A DNA stretch of 64,000 nucleotides from Amaricoccus solimangrovi (GTDB taxonomy: Bacteria; Pseudomonadota; Alphaproteobacteria; Rhodobacterales; Rhodobacteraceae), in contig NZ_VFRP01000006.1 in NCBI RefSeq assembly GCF_006385685.1, positions 1 through 64,000 on the forward strand, in the 5' to 3' direction. Position numbers and translations under genes: made by a program. The notes beneath the pieces are model-generated. The model was not told where the DNA came from. It made no database searches and worked only from the letters and a program-made list of their open reading frames with translations. Each line of letters opens with the position of its first letter. The first letter of the stretch is position 1. Below are positions 54,451 through 63,212 of the stretch, piece after piece.

Positions 54451-55442
54451 CGGACATAGGCCTTCACGAGCGCCCCCGGCCGATCGCGCTGCGCGTCGAG
54501 CGCGGCGTCGAGCCGGTCGAGCGGGAAAGCATCCGTGACGAGGGCGCGAGGATCGAGGAGCCCGTCCCGCGCGGCCTGGACCGCCTCGCGCAGGCCGCGC
54601 AGATAGACCTTCGGATCGCGCTCGTGAGCGTTGATCACGTCGATCCCGCGCCAGTTCCAGCTTTGCATGTCGACGCTCCTCGGCCCGTCCTGGTGGTAGC
54701 CGGCGATGACGAGCCGCCCGCCGGTCGCGACGAGGCCCGAGGCGAGGTCGAGCGCGGATTGGTTGCCGACGCATTCGATCGCGACGTCGCAGAAACGGTG
54801 TCCGGTCAGCCGCCCCACGGTCTCATGCGCCTCCGCGTCGAACCGCGCCACGTGTTCGGCGCCCATCTCGCGCGCGAGGCCGAGCGCCGCGTCGCGCCGG
54901 GAGACGCCAATCACGCGGGCGCCGGCGGCCGCGGCGAGCCGGGTCAGCGCCGCGCCGATGAAGCCGACGCCGACGACCGCGACCCAGTCGCCCGCCGTGA
55001 TCCCGGCGCGGCGGAAGATGTTCATCGCGCAGGCGAAGGCCTCGCCCGGGAAGGGCATCCCGTCGAGTTCCGGCGGCAGCGGGACGACGGCCTCCGCCGC
55101 GACGAGCTGATGCGTCGCGAAACCGTTCTGGCCCAGCGTCGCCACGCGCTGTCCGAGCTCGAGGCCCGCCACGCCGGGGCCGAGCGCGGCGATCCGGCCC
55201 CAGGCCTCGTGCCCGAGCCCGCCGGGTTCGGTCGGAAACCGCATCCACTCCGGTCCCGACCAGGGGACGAGGTTCGAGGCGCAGACGCCGCAGCCTTCGA
55301 GGCGCACCAGAACCTCCCCGGGGCCGGGGCTCGGACAGGGCAGGGTCTCGATCCGCGCGCGTCCGGGCGCGTCGATCACCGCCGCGCGCATCTCTTCCGC
55401 CGCGACTTCCGCGGGGCGTTCCGCGATCTCGAATGCTTCCAT
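54441..55442 (-). CDS. Zinc-type medium-chain alcohol/polyol dehydrogenase (MDR)
   Basis: 333 residues from ATG 55442, with GGAGGG 6 nt upstream. N-terminal GroES-like domain (GCGVCASNLVPWSG, GGLGHEAWG) and the Rossmann fold (VGVGFIGAALTRLAAAAGARVIGVS). Catalytic zinc ligands Cys (GVCAS) and His-Glu (GHE) are present, but the four-cysteine structural zinc loop is missing. Likely sugar or polyol oxidation upstream of the Gfo/Idh partner. Divergent from the glycan operon. Confidence 0.87.
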   Translation of the reverse strand: MEAFEIAERPAEVAAEEMRAAVIDAPGRARIETLPCPSPGPGEVLVRLEGCGVCASNLVPWSGPEWMRFPTEPGGLGHEAWGRIAALGPGVAGLELGQRVATLGQNGFATHQLVAAEAVVPLPPELDGMPFPGEAFACAMNIFRRAGITAGDWVAVVGVGFIGAALTRLAAAAGARVIGVSRRDAALGLAREMGAEHVARFDAEAHETVGRLTGHRFCDVAIECVGNQSALDLASGLVATGGRLVIAGYHQDGPRSVDMQSWNWRGIDVINAHERDPKVYLRGLREAVQAARDGLLDPRALVTDAFPLDRLDAALDAQRDRPGALVKAYVRCD

Positions 55443-55467
55443 ATCGGGCCCTCCTGTTCCACCGCCG

Positions 55468-55492
55468 AACAGGACGCGCGGGGCATTGTTCC
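55468..55492 (-). promoter_or_regulatory. EcfG-type promoter upstream of the MDR-Gfo operon
   Basis: On the minus strand, GGAAC (55492-55488), 17-bp spacer, GTT (55470-55468) followed by CGG; 25 bp before the ATG. Confidence 0.6.
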
Positions 55493-55605
55493 GCCCCTGC
55501 CGGGGGTTGATGAAGATGTCGTTGATATCATTGAAGAAGATGCGGGGGCGTGAAGTAGATCCACCAAGGGATTGGCGTGGATCGGGATTTTCTCCCGGCG
55601 GCTTC

Positions 55606-55630
55606 GGAACATTCCGCGCCACCGCCTGTT
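55606..55630 (+). promoter_or_regulatory. EcfG-type promoter upstream of the glycan operon
   Basis: GGAAC (55606-55610), 17-bp spacer, GTT (55628-55630) followed by CGG, the same six bases as in the divergent promoter at 55468; 31 bp before the ATG. Confidence 0.6.
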
Positions 55631-55661
55631 CGGCGCCTGTTCCGGCAAGGGAGGAAGGCGC

Positions 55662-56768
55662 ATGTCGAAGCTGCTCGTCACCGGGGGCGCGGGGTTCATA
55701 GGAAGGCATCTCGCGGCCGAGCTCGTCGCACGCGGCCATGACGTGACCATCTACGACGCGCTGATCGAGCAGGTGCATGGCGAGGGCGCGGCGGACCTGC
55801 CGGAAGGGGTGGAATTCCTGCGGGGCGACATGCGCGACGCGGAGCGGCTCGGGCGCGCGCTCGCGGGCTGCGACGCGGTCGTCCATCTCGCGGCCGAGGT
55901 CGGCGTCGGCCAGTCGATGTACGAGATCACCCGCTATGTCGGCGCGAACGATCTCGGGACGGCGGTGCTGCTCGAGGCGATGATCGCCGCGCCGCCCCGA
56001 CGGCTCGTGGTCGCCTCCTCGATGAGCGTCTATGGCGAGGGCGCCTATCGACGCGGCGACGGGTCGCGGGCGGGGGCCATTCGCCGCCGCGCGGCCGATG
56101 TGAAGGCCGGGCGTTGGGATCTGTCCGACGACGCCGGCGCGCCGCTCGCACCCATCCCGACGGACGAGGAGAAGCCGGTCGATCTCGCCTCGATCTACGC
56201 GCTGACCAAATACGCGCAGGAGCGGCAGGCGCTGATCTTCGGCGAGGCCTATGGGGTCGAGGTGGTGGCGCTGCGGCTCTTCAACGTCTTCGGCGCGGGT
56301 CAGGCGCTCTCGAATCCCTATACCGGAGTTCTTGCGAACTTCGCCTCGCGCATCGCCTCGGGCGCGGCGCCGACGATCTTCGAGGACGGGCGGCAGAAAC
56401 GCGACTTCGTTCATGTGGAGGACGTCGCGCGCGCGTTCCGCCTCGCCTGCGAGACGCCCGGCATCGGCGGCGAGATCTTCAACATCGGCTCCGGCCAGGC
56501 CTACGAGATCGCCGAGGTCGCGCGGCTTCTGGCGCGGGAGATGGGGCGGGCGGATCTTCGGCCGGAGATTCTGGGCCGCGCGCGCTCCGGGGATATCCGC
56601 AACTGCTTCGCCGACATCTCGAAGGCGCGCGAAAGGCTCGGCTTCCGCCCGGAGCACAGGCTCGAGACCTCGCTCGGCCCGTTCGTCGACTGGGTCCGCG
56701 GCGAGACGGTCGTCGACCGGGGCGCGGAGATGCGGCGGCATCTGGAAGAGCGGAGGCTCGTTTCATGA
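55662..56768 (+). CDS. NAD-dependent sugar epimerase/dehydratase (extended SDR), first of the glycan operon
   Basis: 368 residues. Rossmann motif TGGAGFIGRH (7-16), HLAAEVGVGQSMYE, SSMSVYG and the catalytic Tyr179-x3-Lys183 (YALTKYAQ). The C-terminal half has the FEDGRQKRDFVHVEDVARA motif of nucleotide-sugar epimerases. It probably makes a nucleotide sugar for the glycosyltransferases downstream. GGAGG precedes the ATG. It overlaps the next gene by 4 nt. Confidence 0.87.
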   Translation: MSKLLVTGGAGFIGRHLAAELVARGHDVTIYDALIEQVHGEGAADLPEGVEFLRGDMRDAERLGRALAGCDAVVHLAAEVGVGQSMYEITRYVGANDLGTAVLLEAMIAAPPRRLVVASSMSVYGEGAYRRGDGSRAGAIRRRAADVKAGRWDLSDDAGAPLAPIPTDEEKPVDLASIYALTKYAQERQALIFGEAYGVEVVALRLFNVFGAGQALSNPYTGVLANFASRIASGAAPTIFEDGRQKRDFVHVEDVARAFRLACETPGIGGEIFNIGSGQAYEIAEVARLLAREMGRADLRPEILGRARSGDIRNCFADISKARERLGFRPEHRLETSLGPFVDWVRGETVVDRGAEMRRHLEERRLVS

Positions 56769-58747
56769 GCGACTACGGTTTCGTCGAATGGTTCCGGCCG
56801 GGCGAGCACGCGCGCGTCGAAGCGGCGCTCGAAGGCATGGTCGCCGCCGGCGCGCGCCGGCTCCGCACCCATGTGAGCTGGGCGGAATACCACGCCGAGG
56901 GCGGCGAGGTCTGGTTCGACTGGCTGATCCCGACGATCGCCGCGCGGCTCGAACTGCTGCCCTGCGTCCACTACACGCCCCCGTCGTTGTCGCGCACCGG
57001 ACGAACCTCCGGCGCGCCTCGCGAACTTCGCGCCTATGCCGATTTCATCGACCACGTCCTGACCCGCCACGGCGCGCATTTCAGCCATGTCGAGCTCTGG
57101 AACGAGCCGAACAACCTGCTCGACTGGGACTGGCGGGCCGATCCGGACTACGCGCTCTTCTGCGAGATGATCGGCGCGGCCGCCTACTGGGCGCGGAAGC
57201 GGGGCTGGAAACCGGTACTCGGCGGGCCGAGCCCGTTCGACCCGCTCTGGCTCAACCTGATGGGCGAGCGGGGCGTGTTGGCCGAGGTGGCGGCCGTGGG
57301 CTTCCACGGCTTCCCGGGAACCTGGGACAGCGAGGAGGCGAGCTGGCACGGCTGGGACATGCATCTGGGCGAGATGCGTGCCGTGCTCGGCCGCTGGAAC
57401 CCGGAGGCCGAGGTCTGGATCACCGAGACCGGCTATTCGACCTGGCGCAACGACCAGATGGAGCAGGTGCGCCGCTTCGCCCGCGTGCTCGGGGCCGGCG
57501 CGGACCGGGTCTACTGGTACGCCTGGCGCGACCTGCCGGGCGACGTCGCCGCGCAGGAGGGACTCTGGTTCGATCCCCGGCACTACCACCTCGGCGCCGT
57601 CGACGCGGAAAACCAGCCGAAGCTTCTGGCGCGGCTCCTGCGCGCGGGGGGCGCGGACAAGGTGCGCGAGATGACGCGGCTCGCCGCGCCCGCGACACGC
57701 CGGGCGCGGCGCCCGGTGCTGATCACCGGCGGGGCGGGCTTCATCGGCTCCAATCTCGCCGAAAGCTTCCTCCGCGAGGGACGCGACGTGATGGTGCTCG
57801 ACAATCTCTCGCGCCTGGGCGTCGAGGAAAACCTCGCCTGGCTCGCGGAACGTCATGGACCGCGCCTCCGGCCCGTGCTGGCGGACCTGCGCGACGAGCA
57901 GGCGCTGCGCGACGCGGCCTGCGACGCGGAGGCGGTGATCCATCTCGCCGCCCAGACCGCCGTCACCACCAGCCTCGTCCGTCCGATCGACGATTTCGAG
58001 GTGAACGCGCGCGGAACGATCAACCTGCTGGAGGCGATCCGCGCGACCGGGCGCCGCGTCCCGGTGATCCTCGCCAGCACCAACAAGGTCTATGGCGGGC
58101 TGGAGGATGTCGAACTGGTCCGGATCGGAGAAACCCATGTTCCGGCGGACCCGCGGCTCAGGGCGCGGGGCGTCGGGGAGGACCGGCCGATCGCCTTCCG
58201 CACCCCCTATGGTTGTTCCAAGGGCGTCGCGGACCAGTACGTGCTCGATTACGCGAAAAGCTTCGACCTTCCGACGGCGGTGCTCCGGATGAGCTGCGTC
58301 TACGGACAGCGCCAGTTCGGGACCGAGGATCAGGGCTGGGTCGCGCATTTCCTGATCCGCGCGCTCCGGGGCGAGCCGATCACCCTTTTCGGCGACGGCT
58401 GCCAGGTGCGCGACATCCTGCACGTGGACGACGCCGCGCGCGCCTATCGCGCGGTGCTCGACCGGATCGACGCGCTGTCGGGGCGCGCGTTCAACCTCGG
58501 CGGCGGCCCGGCCAACGCCGTCAGCCTCGTCGAGGTTCTGGCCGAGATCGAACGGCTGGTCGGCGCGCCCGCAGTGCTCGCGCGGGAAGGCTGGCGGAGC
58601 GGGGATCAGCTCTGGTTCGTCGCCGACACCGGGCTGCTCGCGGCGGAGACGGGCTGGCGGGCCGAGATCGGCTGGCGCGACGGGCTGGCGCGGCTGGCGG
58701 CATGGTTCGGCGCGGCGGCGGACGAGCCGGCGAGGCTCCGGGCATGA
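56765..58747 (+). CDS. Fusion of a clan GH-A-like glycoside hydrolase and an NAD-dependent sugar epimerase
   Basis: 660 residues. Residues 1-300 form a TIM-barrel hydrolase-like domain with candidate catalytic Glu114 (ELWNEPNN) and Glu221 (WITETGYS), no signal peptide. Residues 315-655 are an extended SDR: TGGAGFIGSN (321-330), HLAAQTAVTTSLVRP, STNKVYGG and Tyr482-x3-Lys486, closest in pattern to CDP-paratose/CDP-tyvelose-type epimerases. No stop codon or frameshift separates the halves. The domains probably act on the same sugar; a cytosolic hydrolase joined to a nucleotide-sugar enzyme is unusual. Confidence 0.82.
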   Translation: MSDYGFVEWFRPGEHARVEAALEGMVAAGARRLRTHVSWAEYHAEGGEVWFDWLIPTIAARLELLPCVHYTPPSLSRTGRTSGAPRELRAYADFIDHVLTRHGAHFSHVELWNEPNNLLDWDWRADPDYALFCEMIGAAAYWARKRGWKPVLGGPSPFDPLWLNLMGERGVLAEVAAVGFHGFPGTWDSEEASWHGWDMHLGEMRAVLGRWNPEAEVWITETGYSTWRNDQMEQVRRFARVLGAGADRVYWYAWRDLPGDVAAQEGLWFDPRHYHLGAVDAENQPKLLARLLRAGGADKVREMTRLAAPATRRARRPVLITGGAGFIGSNLAESFLREGRDVMVLDNLSRLGVEENLAWLAERHGPRLRPVLADLRDEQALRDAACDAEAVIHLAAQTAVTTSLVRPIDDFEVNARGTINLLEAIRATGRRVPVILASTNKVYGGLEDVELVRIGETHVPADPRLRARGVGEDRPIAFRTPYGCSKGVADQYVLDYAKSFDLPTAVLRMSCVYGQRQFGTEDQGWVAHFLIRALRGEPITLFGDGCQVRDILHVDDAARAYRAVLDRIDALSGRAFNLGGGPANAVSLVEVLAEIERLVGAPAVLAREGWRSGDQLWFVADTGLLAAETGWRAEIGWRDGLARLAAWFGAAADEPARLRA

Positions 58748-59856
58748 GCGCCCGGGCGCGGCAACCGCGGGTCCTGATGACGCTCGACGCGGTCGGCGGC
58801 GTCTGGACCTACGCGCTGACCCTGGCGCGCGCGCTGGTGGCGCGCGGGAGCGACGTCGCCTTCCTCGGTTTCGGCCCGCGACCGGGACCGGAGCGCGCGC
58901 GGGAAGCGCGCTGGCTCGGACAGCTCGACTGGAGCGACGCGCCGCTCGACTGGCAGGCGACGGATCCCGACCGGCTCGCCGCCGTCGGCCCGGCGATCCG
59001 GACCGCGCTGCGCCGGTATCGCGCCGATCTGGCGCTTCTGGCCGCGCCTTCCCAGGCGGTCGGCGTGAATGCCGACGCGCCCCTCGTGTCCGTGGCCCAT
59101 TCCTGCCTCGCGACCTGGTTCCGGGCGGTGCGGGATACGGAGGTTCCGCGCGAGATCGCCTGGAAGGCGGAGGCGACGCGGGCGGGGCTGCGCGCCTGCG
59201 CCGCGGTGGTCGCGCCGACCGCGGCCCATGCCGCCCTGCTTCGCCGTTGCTATCCCGGCACGCCCGAGCCGGCGGTGATCTGGAACGGCGCGGCGCCCCG
59301 GATCCCGTGCGAGGCGGCGGGCCGCGACACCGCCCCGGTCGCCGTCGCCCGCTGGTGGGACCCCGGCAAGGGCGGCGTGATCCTCGACGCCGCGGCCGCG
59401 CGGATGCGCGCGCCGGCCCGTCTGATCGGTCCCTGCGAAGTGCCGGGCGAATACCCGTTCCGGCCGCGGCACACCGAGGCGATCGGCCCGCTGCCGCATG
59501 AGGCGGCGCTGGCGATGGTCGCGCGCGCGCCCTTTCTCATCGCCCCCTCGCTCTACGAGCCCTTCGGACTCGCGGTGGCCGAGGCGGCGTCAATGGGCGT
59601 TCCGCTCCTTCTCGCCGACATCCCGACCTTCCGCGAGCTCTGGGGCGGCGCGGCGCTCTTCTACCCGGCGCGGGATCCGGAGGCGCTGGCGCGGGCCGCC
59701 GACGAGCTTGCCGGAGACGCGGCGCAGCGCCTGCGGCTCGGCGCCGCGGCGCGCGCCCGGGCGGAACGCTACCGGCCCGCGCGGCAGGCCGAGTCTATGC
59801 TCGCCCTGTTCGAGGGCCTCCGCGACGCCCGCCTGCCCGTCACAGCCGAGGTCTGA
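58744..59856 (+). CDS. GT4-type glycosyltransferase (GT-B fold)
   Basis: 370 residues, starting in a 4-nt overlap. N-terminal acceptor domain begins LMTLDAVGGVWTYALTLARAL. The C-terminal donor domain has the EX7E-type motif region APSLYEPFGLAVAEAASMGVPLLLAD. No signal peptide or membrane segment, so it works on the cytosolic face. Donor and acceptor sugars unknown; neighbouring epimerase genes suggest a modified sugar. Confidence 0.86.
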   Translation: MSARARQPRVLMTLDAVGGVWTYALTLARALVARGSDVAFLGFGPRPGPERAREARWLGQLDWSDAPLDWQATDPDRLAAVGPAIRTALRRYRADLALLAAPSQAVGVNADAPLVSVAHSCLATWFRAVRDTEVPREIAWKAEATRAGLRACAAVVAPTAAHAALLRRCYPGTPEPAVIWNGAAPRIPCEAAGRDTAPVAVARWWDPGKGGVILDAAAARMRAPARLIGPCEVPGEYPFRPRHTEAIGPLPHEAALAMVARAPFLIAPSLYEPFGLAVAEAASMGVPLLLADIPTFRELWGGAALFYPARDPEALARAADELAGDAAQRLRLGAAARARAERYRPARQAESMLALFEGLRDARLPVTAEV

Positions 59857-59857
59857 C

Positions 59858-60988
59858 ATGCGATTCCTGTTCTACATCCACTCCCTCGTCTCGTGCTGGA
59901 ACCACGGCAACGCCCATTTCCTGCGTGGCGTGATGCGCGAGCTTGGCCGCGCGGGCCATGACGCGTCCGCCCTCGCCCCGGCGGGGGGCTGGAGCGTCGC
60001 GAACCTGATCGCGGAGCAGGGGGCGCGCGCGCCGGAGGATTTCCACGCCGCCTTTCCGACACTGCGAAGCCGCGATTACGACGAGGAGTTCGACCACGAG
60101 GCGGCGCTGGACGGCGCGGACGTGGTGATCGTCCACGAATGGACCGATCCCGCTCTCGTCGCCCGGATCGGGCGGGCGCGGCGCCGGGGCGGGAGCTTCC
60201 TGCTCCTCTTCCACGACACCCACCACCGCGCGGTGAGCGCGCGCGGCGAGATCGCGGCGCTCGACCTCTCCGGCTACGACGCGGTTCTCGCCTTCGGCGA
60301 GACGCTCAGGGAGCGCTACCTCGCGGCCGGATGGGGCCGCCGGGTCTTCACCTGGCACGAGGCGGCCGATACCGCGCTCTTCCACCCGCCCGAGACGCCG
60401 CCGGAGGGGCCGCTTCGGGATCTGGTCTGGATCGGCAACTGGGGCGATGGCGAGCGGTCGCGGGAACTCGTCGAATTCCTGGTGGAGCCGGTCGCGCGTC
60501 TGGGTCTGAGCGCCACGGTGCACGGCGTGCGATACCCGGACGACGCCCTCGAACGGCTCGGCCAGGCCGGCGTCGACTATCGCGGCTGGCTTGCCAACGC
60601 CCGTGCGCCGGAGGTCTTCGCGCGGCATCTCATGACGGTCCACGTGCCGCGCCGCCCCTATGTGGAGGCGCTGCCCGGCATTCCCACGATCCGCCCCTTC
60701 GAGGCGCTCGCCTGCGGCATCCCGCTCGTCTGCGCGCCCTGGGAGGATGCCGAGGGGCTGTTCCGCCCCGGGCGGGACTATCTCGTCGCCCGCGACGGGG
60801 CGGAGATGACGCGGATGCTCGCCGCGCTTCGCGACGACGCGGGCATGCGCGCGGAACTTGCCCGCGCGGGGCTGGAGACGATCCGCGCCCGGCACACCTG
60901 CGCGCATCGGGTGGAGGAACTGCTCGCCATCATCGGCGGGATCGATCCGGGACGGGCGGGACAGACAACGGGAGAGCTGGTCGGATGA
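59858..60988 (+). CDS. CgeB-like glycosyltransferase (first of three)
   Basis: 376 residues. GT-B layout with a CgeB-type N-terminus (FYIHSLVSCWNHGNAHFLRGVMREL) and a C-terminal donor domain (VPRRPYVEALPGIPTIRPFEALACGIPLVCAP). CgeB is a Bacillus spore-crust glycosylation protein; relatives occur in bacterial glycan clusters. Starts 2 nt after the previous gene's stop and overlaps the next by 4 nt. Confidence 0.8.
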   Translation: MRFLFYIHSLVSCWNHGNAHFLRGVMRELGRAGHDASALAPAGGWSVANLIAEQGARAPEDFHAAFPTLRSRDYDEEFDHEAALDGADVVIVHEWTDPALVARIGRARRRGGSFLLLFHDTHHRAVSARGEIAALDLSGYDAVLAFGETLRERYLAAGWGRRVFTWHEAADTALFHPPETPPEGPLRDLVWIGNWGDGERSRELVEFLVEPVARLGLSATVHGVRYPDDALERLGQAGVDYRGWLANARAPEVFARHLMTVHVPRRPYVEALPGIPTIRPFEALACGIPLVCAPWEDAEGLFRPGRDYLVARDGAEMTRMLAALRDDAGMRAELARAGLETIRARHTCAHRVEELLAIIGGIDPGRAGQTTGELVG

Positions 60989-62088
60989 GTCGTGTCGCCT
61001 TCTACGGATCGAGCCTTCTCTCCTCCTACTGGAACGGCGCGGCGACCTATTATCGCGGGCTCCTGCGCGCGCTCGCCGCGCTCGGCCACGACATCACCTT
61101 CTACGAGCCGGACGCCTATGATCGCGGCGCGCACCGCGACATCGCGCCACCCGGATGGGCGCGGGTCGTGGTGTGGGAGGCCTCCCCGAGGGGCCTCGCC
61201 GCCGCGGCCGCGCAGGCCTCCGAGGCCGACGTGGTGATCCAGGCGAGCGGCGTCGGCTACGAGGACGAGGATCTGCTCCACGCGGTGATGGCGGCGGCGC
61301 GGCCCGGGGCGCTCCGGATCTTCTGGGACGTCGACGCGCCGGCGACGCTCGCCCTGCTGCGCGCGGAGCCGGACCACCCGCTGCGGCGCATGCTGCCCGA
61401 TCTCGACATGGTGCTGACCTATGGCGGGGGCGCGCCGGTGATGGCCGCCTATCGCGCGCTCGGCGCCCGTGCCTGCCGGCCGATCTACAACGCCCTCGAT
61501 CCCGACACGCATCGCCCGGCGCCGGCGGAGGCGCGTTTCGCCGCCGATCTCTCCTTTCTCGGCAACCGGCTGCCCGATCGCGAGACGCGCGTCGGGGAAT
61601 TCCTGGTCCGTCCCGCGCTCCTCCGACCGGACCAGCGGTTCCTGCTCGCCGGCTCCGGCTGGGGCGGCGCGGCCTTTCCCGGGAACCTCCGCGTCCACGG
61701 CCATCTCGGCACCGCCGACCACAACACGTTCAATGCCAGCGCGCGGATGGTGCTCAACATCGCCCGCGACAGCATGGCCGCCACCGGCTTCTCCCCCGCG
61801 ACGCGGGTCTTCGAGGCCGCCGGCGCGGGCGCCTGCCTCGTCACCGACGCGTGGGAGGGGATCGGGATGTTCCTCGAACCGGGGCGGGAGATCCTCGTCG
61901 CCCGCGACGGCGCCGACGTGGCGGAGGCGCTGACTTCCGTCGGCGCCGAGGACTGCCGCCGGATCGGCGCGCGCGCCCGCGCCCGCCTGCTCGCCGAGCA
62001 TACCTACGCGCATCGCGCGGAGGAGGTGGACGGGATCCTGCGCCGGCTTTCCCCGGGCACCGGACATCCGATGGAGGCGACGCTGTGA
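60985..62088 (+). CDS. CgeB-like glycosyltransferase (second of three)
   Basis: 367 residues with the same overall plan as its neighbours: FYGSSLLSSYWNGAATYYRGLLRALAALGHDI at the N-terminus, LSFLGNRLPDRE at the domain junction, and FSPATRVFEAAGAGACLVTDAWEG in the donor site. It starts in a 4-nt overlap and ends in a GTGA overlap with the third copy, so the three are translated as one unit. Divergence between copies suggests different linkages rather than recent duplication. Confidence 0.8.
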   Translation: MSRVAFYGSSLLSSYWNGAATYYRGLLRALAALGHDITFYEPDAYDRGAHRDIAPPGWARVVVWEASPRGLAAAAAQASEADVVIQASGVGYEDEDLLHAVMAAARPGALRIFWDVDAPATLALLRAEPDHPLRRMLPDLDMVLTYGGGAPVMAAYRALGARACRPIYNALDPDTHRPAPAEARFAADLSFLGNRLPDRETRVGEFLVRPALLRPDQRFLLAGSGWGGAAFPGNLRVHGHLGTADHNTFNASARMVLNIARDSMAATGFSPATRVFEAAGAGACLVTDAWEGIGMFLEPGREILVARDGADVAEALTSVGAEDCRRIGARARARLLAEHTYAHRAEEVDGILRRLSPGTGHPMEATL

Positions 62089-63212
62089 AACGGGGGCTCG
62101 ACATCGTCTTCCTCGGCCTCTCGCTCTCCTCCTCCTGGGGCAACGGCCATGCGACGACCTATCGCGCGCTGCTGCGCGGCCTCGCGAAGGCGGGCCACGA
62201 GGCGCTGTTCCTCGAGCGCGACATGCCCTGGTACGCGACCCGCCGCGATCTGCCGGCGCCGGATTTCTGCGAATTCGAGCTCTACGACGATCCCGCCGAG
62301 GTCGTGGCGCGGCACGCGGCGCGGATCCGCTCCGCCGACGCGGTCATCGTCGGCTCCTATGTGCCCGACGGGGCGGAGATGATCGACCGGCTCGCCGCGC
62401 TCGGCCCGCGCCGGCTCTGCTTCTACGACATCGACACGCCCGTGACGCTCGCGGAGCTTGCGCGGGGCGAGCGGCGCTATCTGACGCCGCAGCAGATGCG
62501 CGCATTCGATCTCTACCTGTCCTTCTCCGGCGGGGCGGTGCTCGACCTGCTCGCCGCGCGCCACGGGGTGCGCCGGCCGCGGGCGCTCTACTGTTCGGTG
62601 GACGCCGAACGCTACCGCCCCCCGGCGAAGCGGGTGGTCCGCTGGGATCTCGGCTATCTCGGGACCTACAGCCCCGACCGCCAGCCCGGACTGGAACGGC
62701 TGCTCCTCGAGCCGGCGCGGCGGCTGCCCGAACGCCGCTTCGTGGTCGCGGGGGCCCAGTTCCCGCCGGAGATCGACTGGCCGGCCAATGTCGAGCGGAT
62801 CGAGCATGTTCCGCCCGCGGAACATCCGACCTTCTACGGCGCGCAGCGTTTCACCCTCAACCTGACGCGCGCGGCGATGCGCGCGGCCGGCTGGTCCCCG
62901 AGCGTCCGGCTGTTCGAGGCCGGCGCCTGCGGCACCCCGGTCATCTCGGACTGCTGGCCCGGCCTCGGCGACTTCTTCCCCGACGGCTCCGCGATCATCC
63001 GCGCGGAGAGTCCGGAGGATGTCGTACGCGCGCTGGAGCGGATCGGCCCGGAACGGTGCCGGGCGATCGGCGGGGCCGCGCGCGCGATCGTCACGGCCCG
63101 CGACACCGGCCTCGCCCGCGCCCGTGATCTCGCGGAGACGATCCGCGCCACGCCGCCGCGCGCCGAGCAGCCTCATGAAGCCGAACTCGCCTCGGAAGGA
63201 GCCAGATCATGA
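62085..63212 (+). CDS. CgeB-like glycosyltransferase (third of three), GTG start
   Basis: 375 residues from GTG 62085. N-terminal FLGLSLSSSWGNGHATTYRALLRGLAKAGHEALFLERDM resembles the second copy; donor site WSPSVRLFEAGACGTPVISDCWPGL. It also carries DIDTPVTLAEL, the counterpart of DVDAPATLALL in copy two, a shared feature of this subgroup. A 4-nt overlap leads into the final, truncated epimerase gene. Confidence 0.8.
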   Translation: MKRGLDIVFLGLSLSSSWGNGHATTYRALLRGLAKAGHEALFLERDMPWYATRRDLPAPDFCEFELYDDPAEVVARHAARIRSADAVIVGSYVPDGAEMIDRLAALGPRRLCFYDIDTPVTLAELARGERRYLTPQQMRAFDLYLSFSGGAVLDLLAARHGVRRPRALYCSVDAERYRPPAKRVVRWDLGYLGTYSPDRQPGLERLLLEPARRLPERRFVVAGAQFPPEIDWPANVERIEHVPPAEHPTFYGAQRFTLNLTRAAMRAAGWSPSVRLFEAGACGTPVISDCWPGLGDFFPDGSAIIRAESPEDVVRALERIGPERCRAIGGAARAIVTARDTGLARARDLAETIRATPPRAEQPHEAELASEGARS

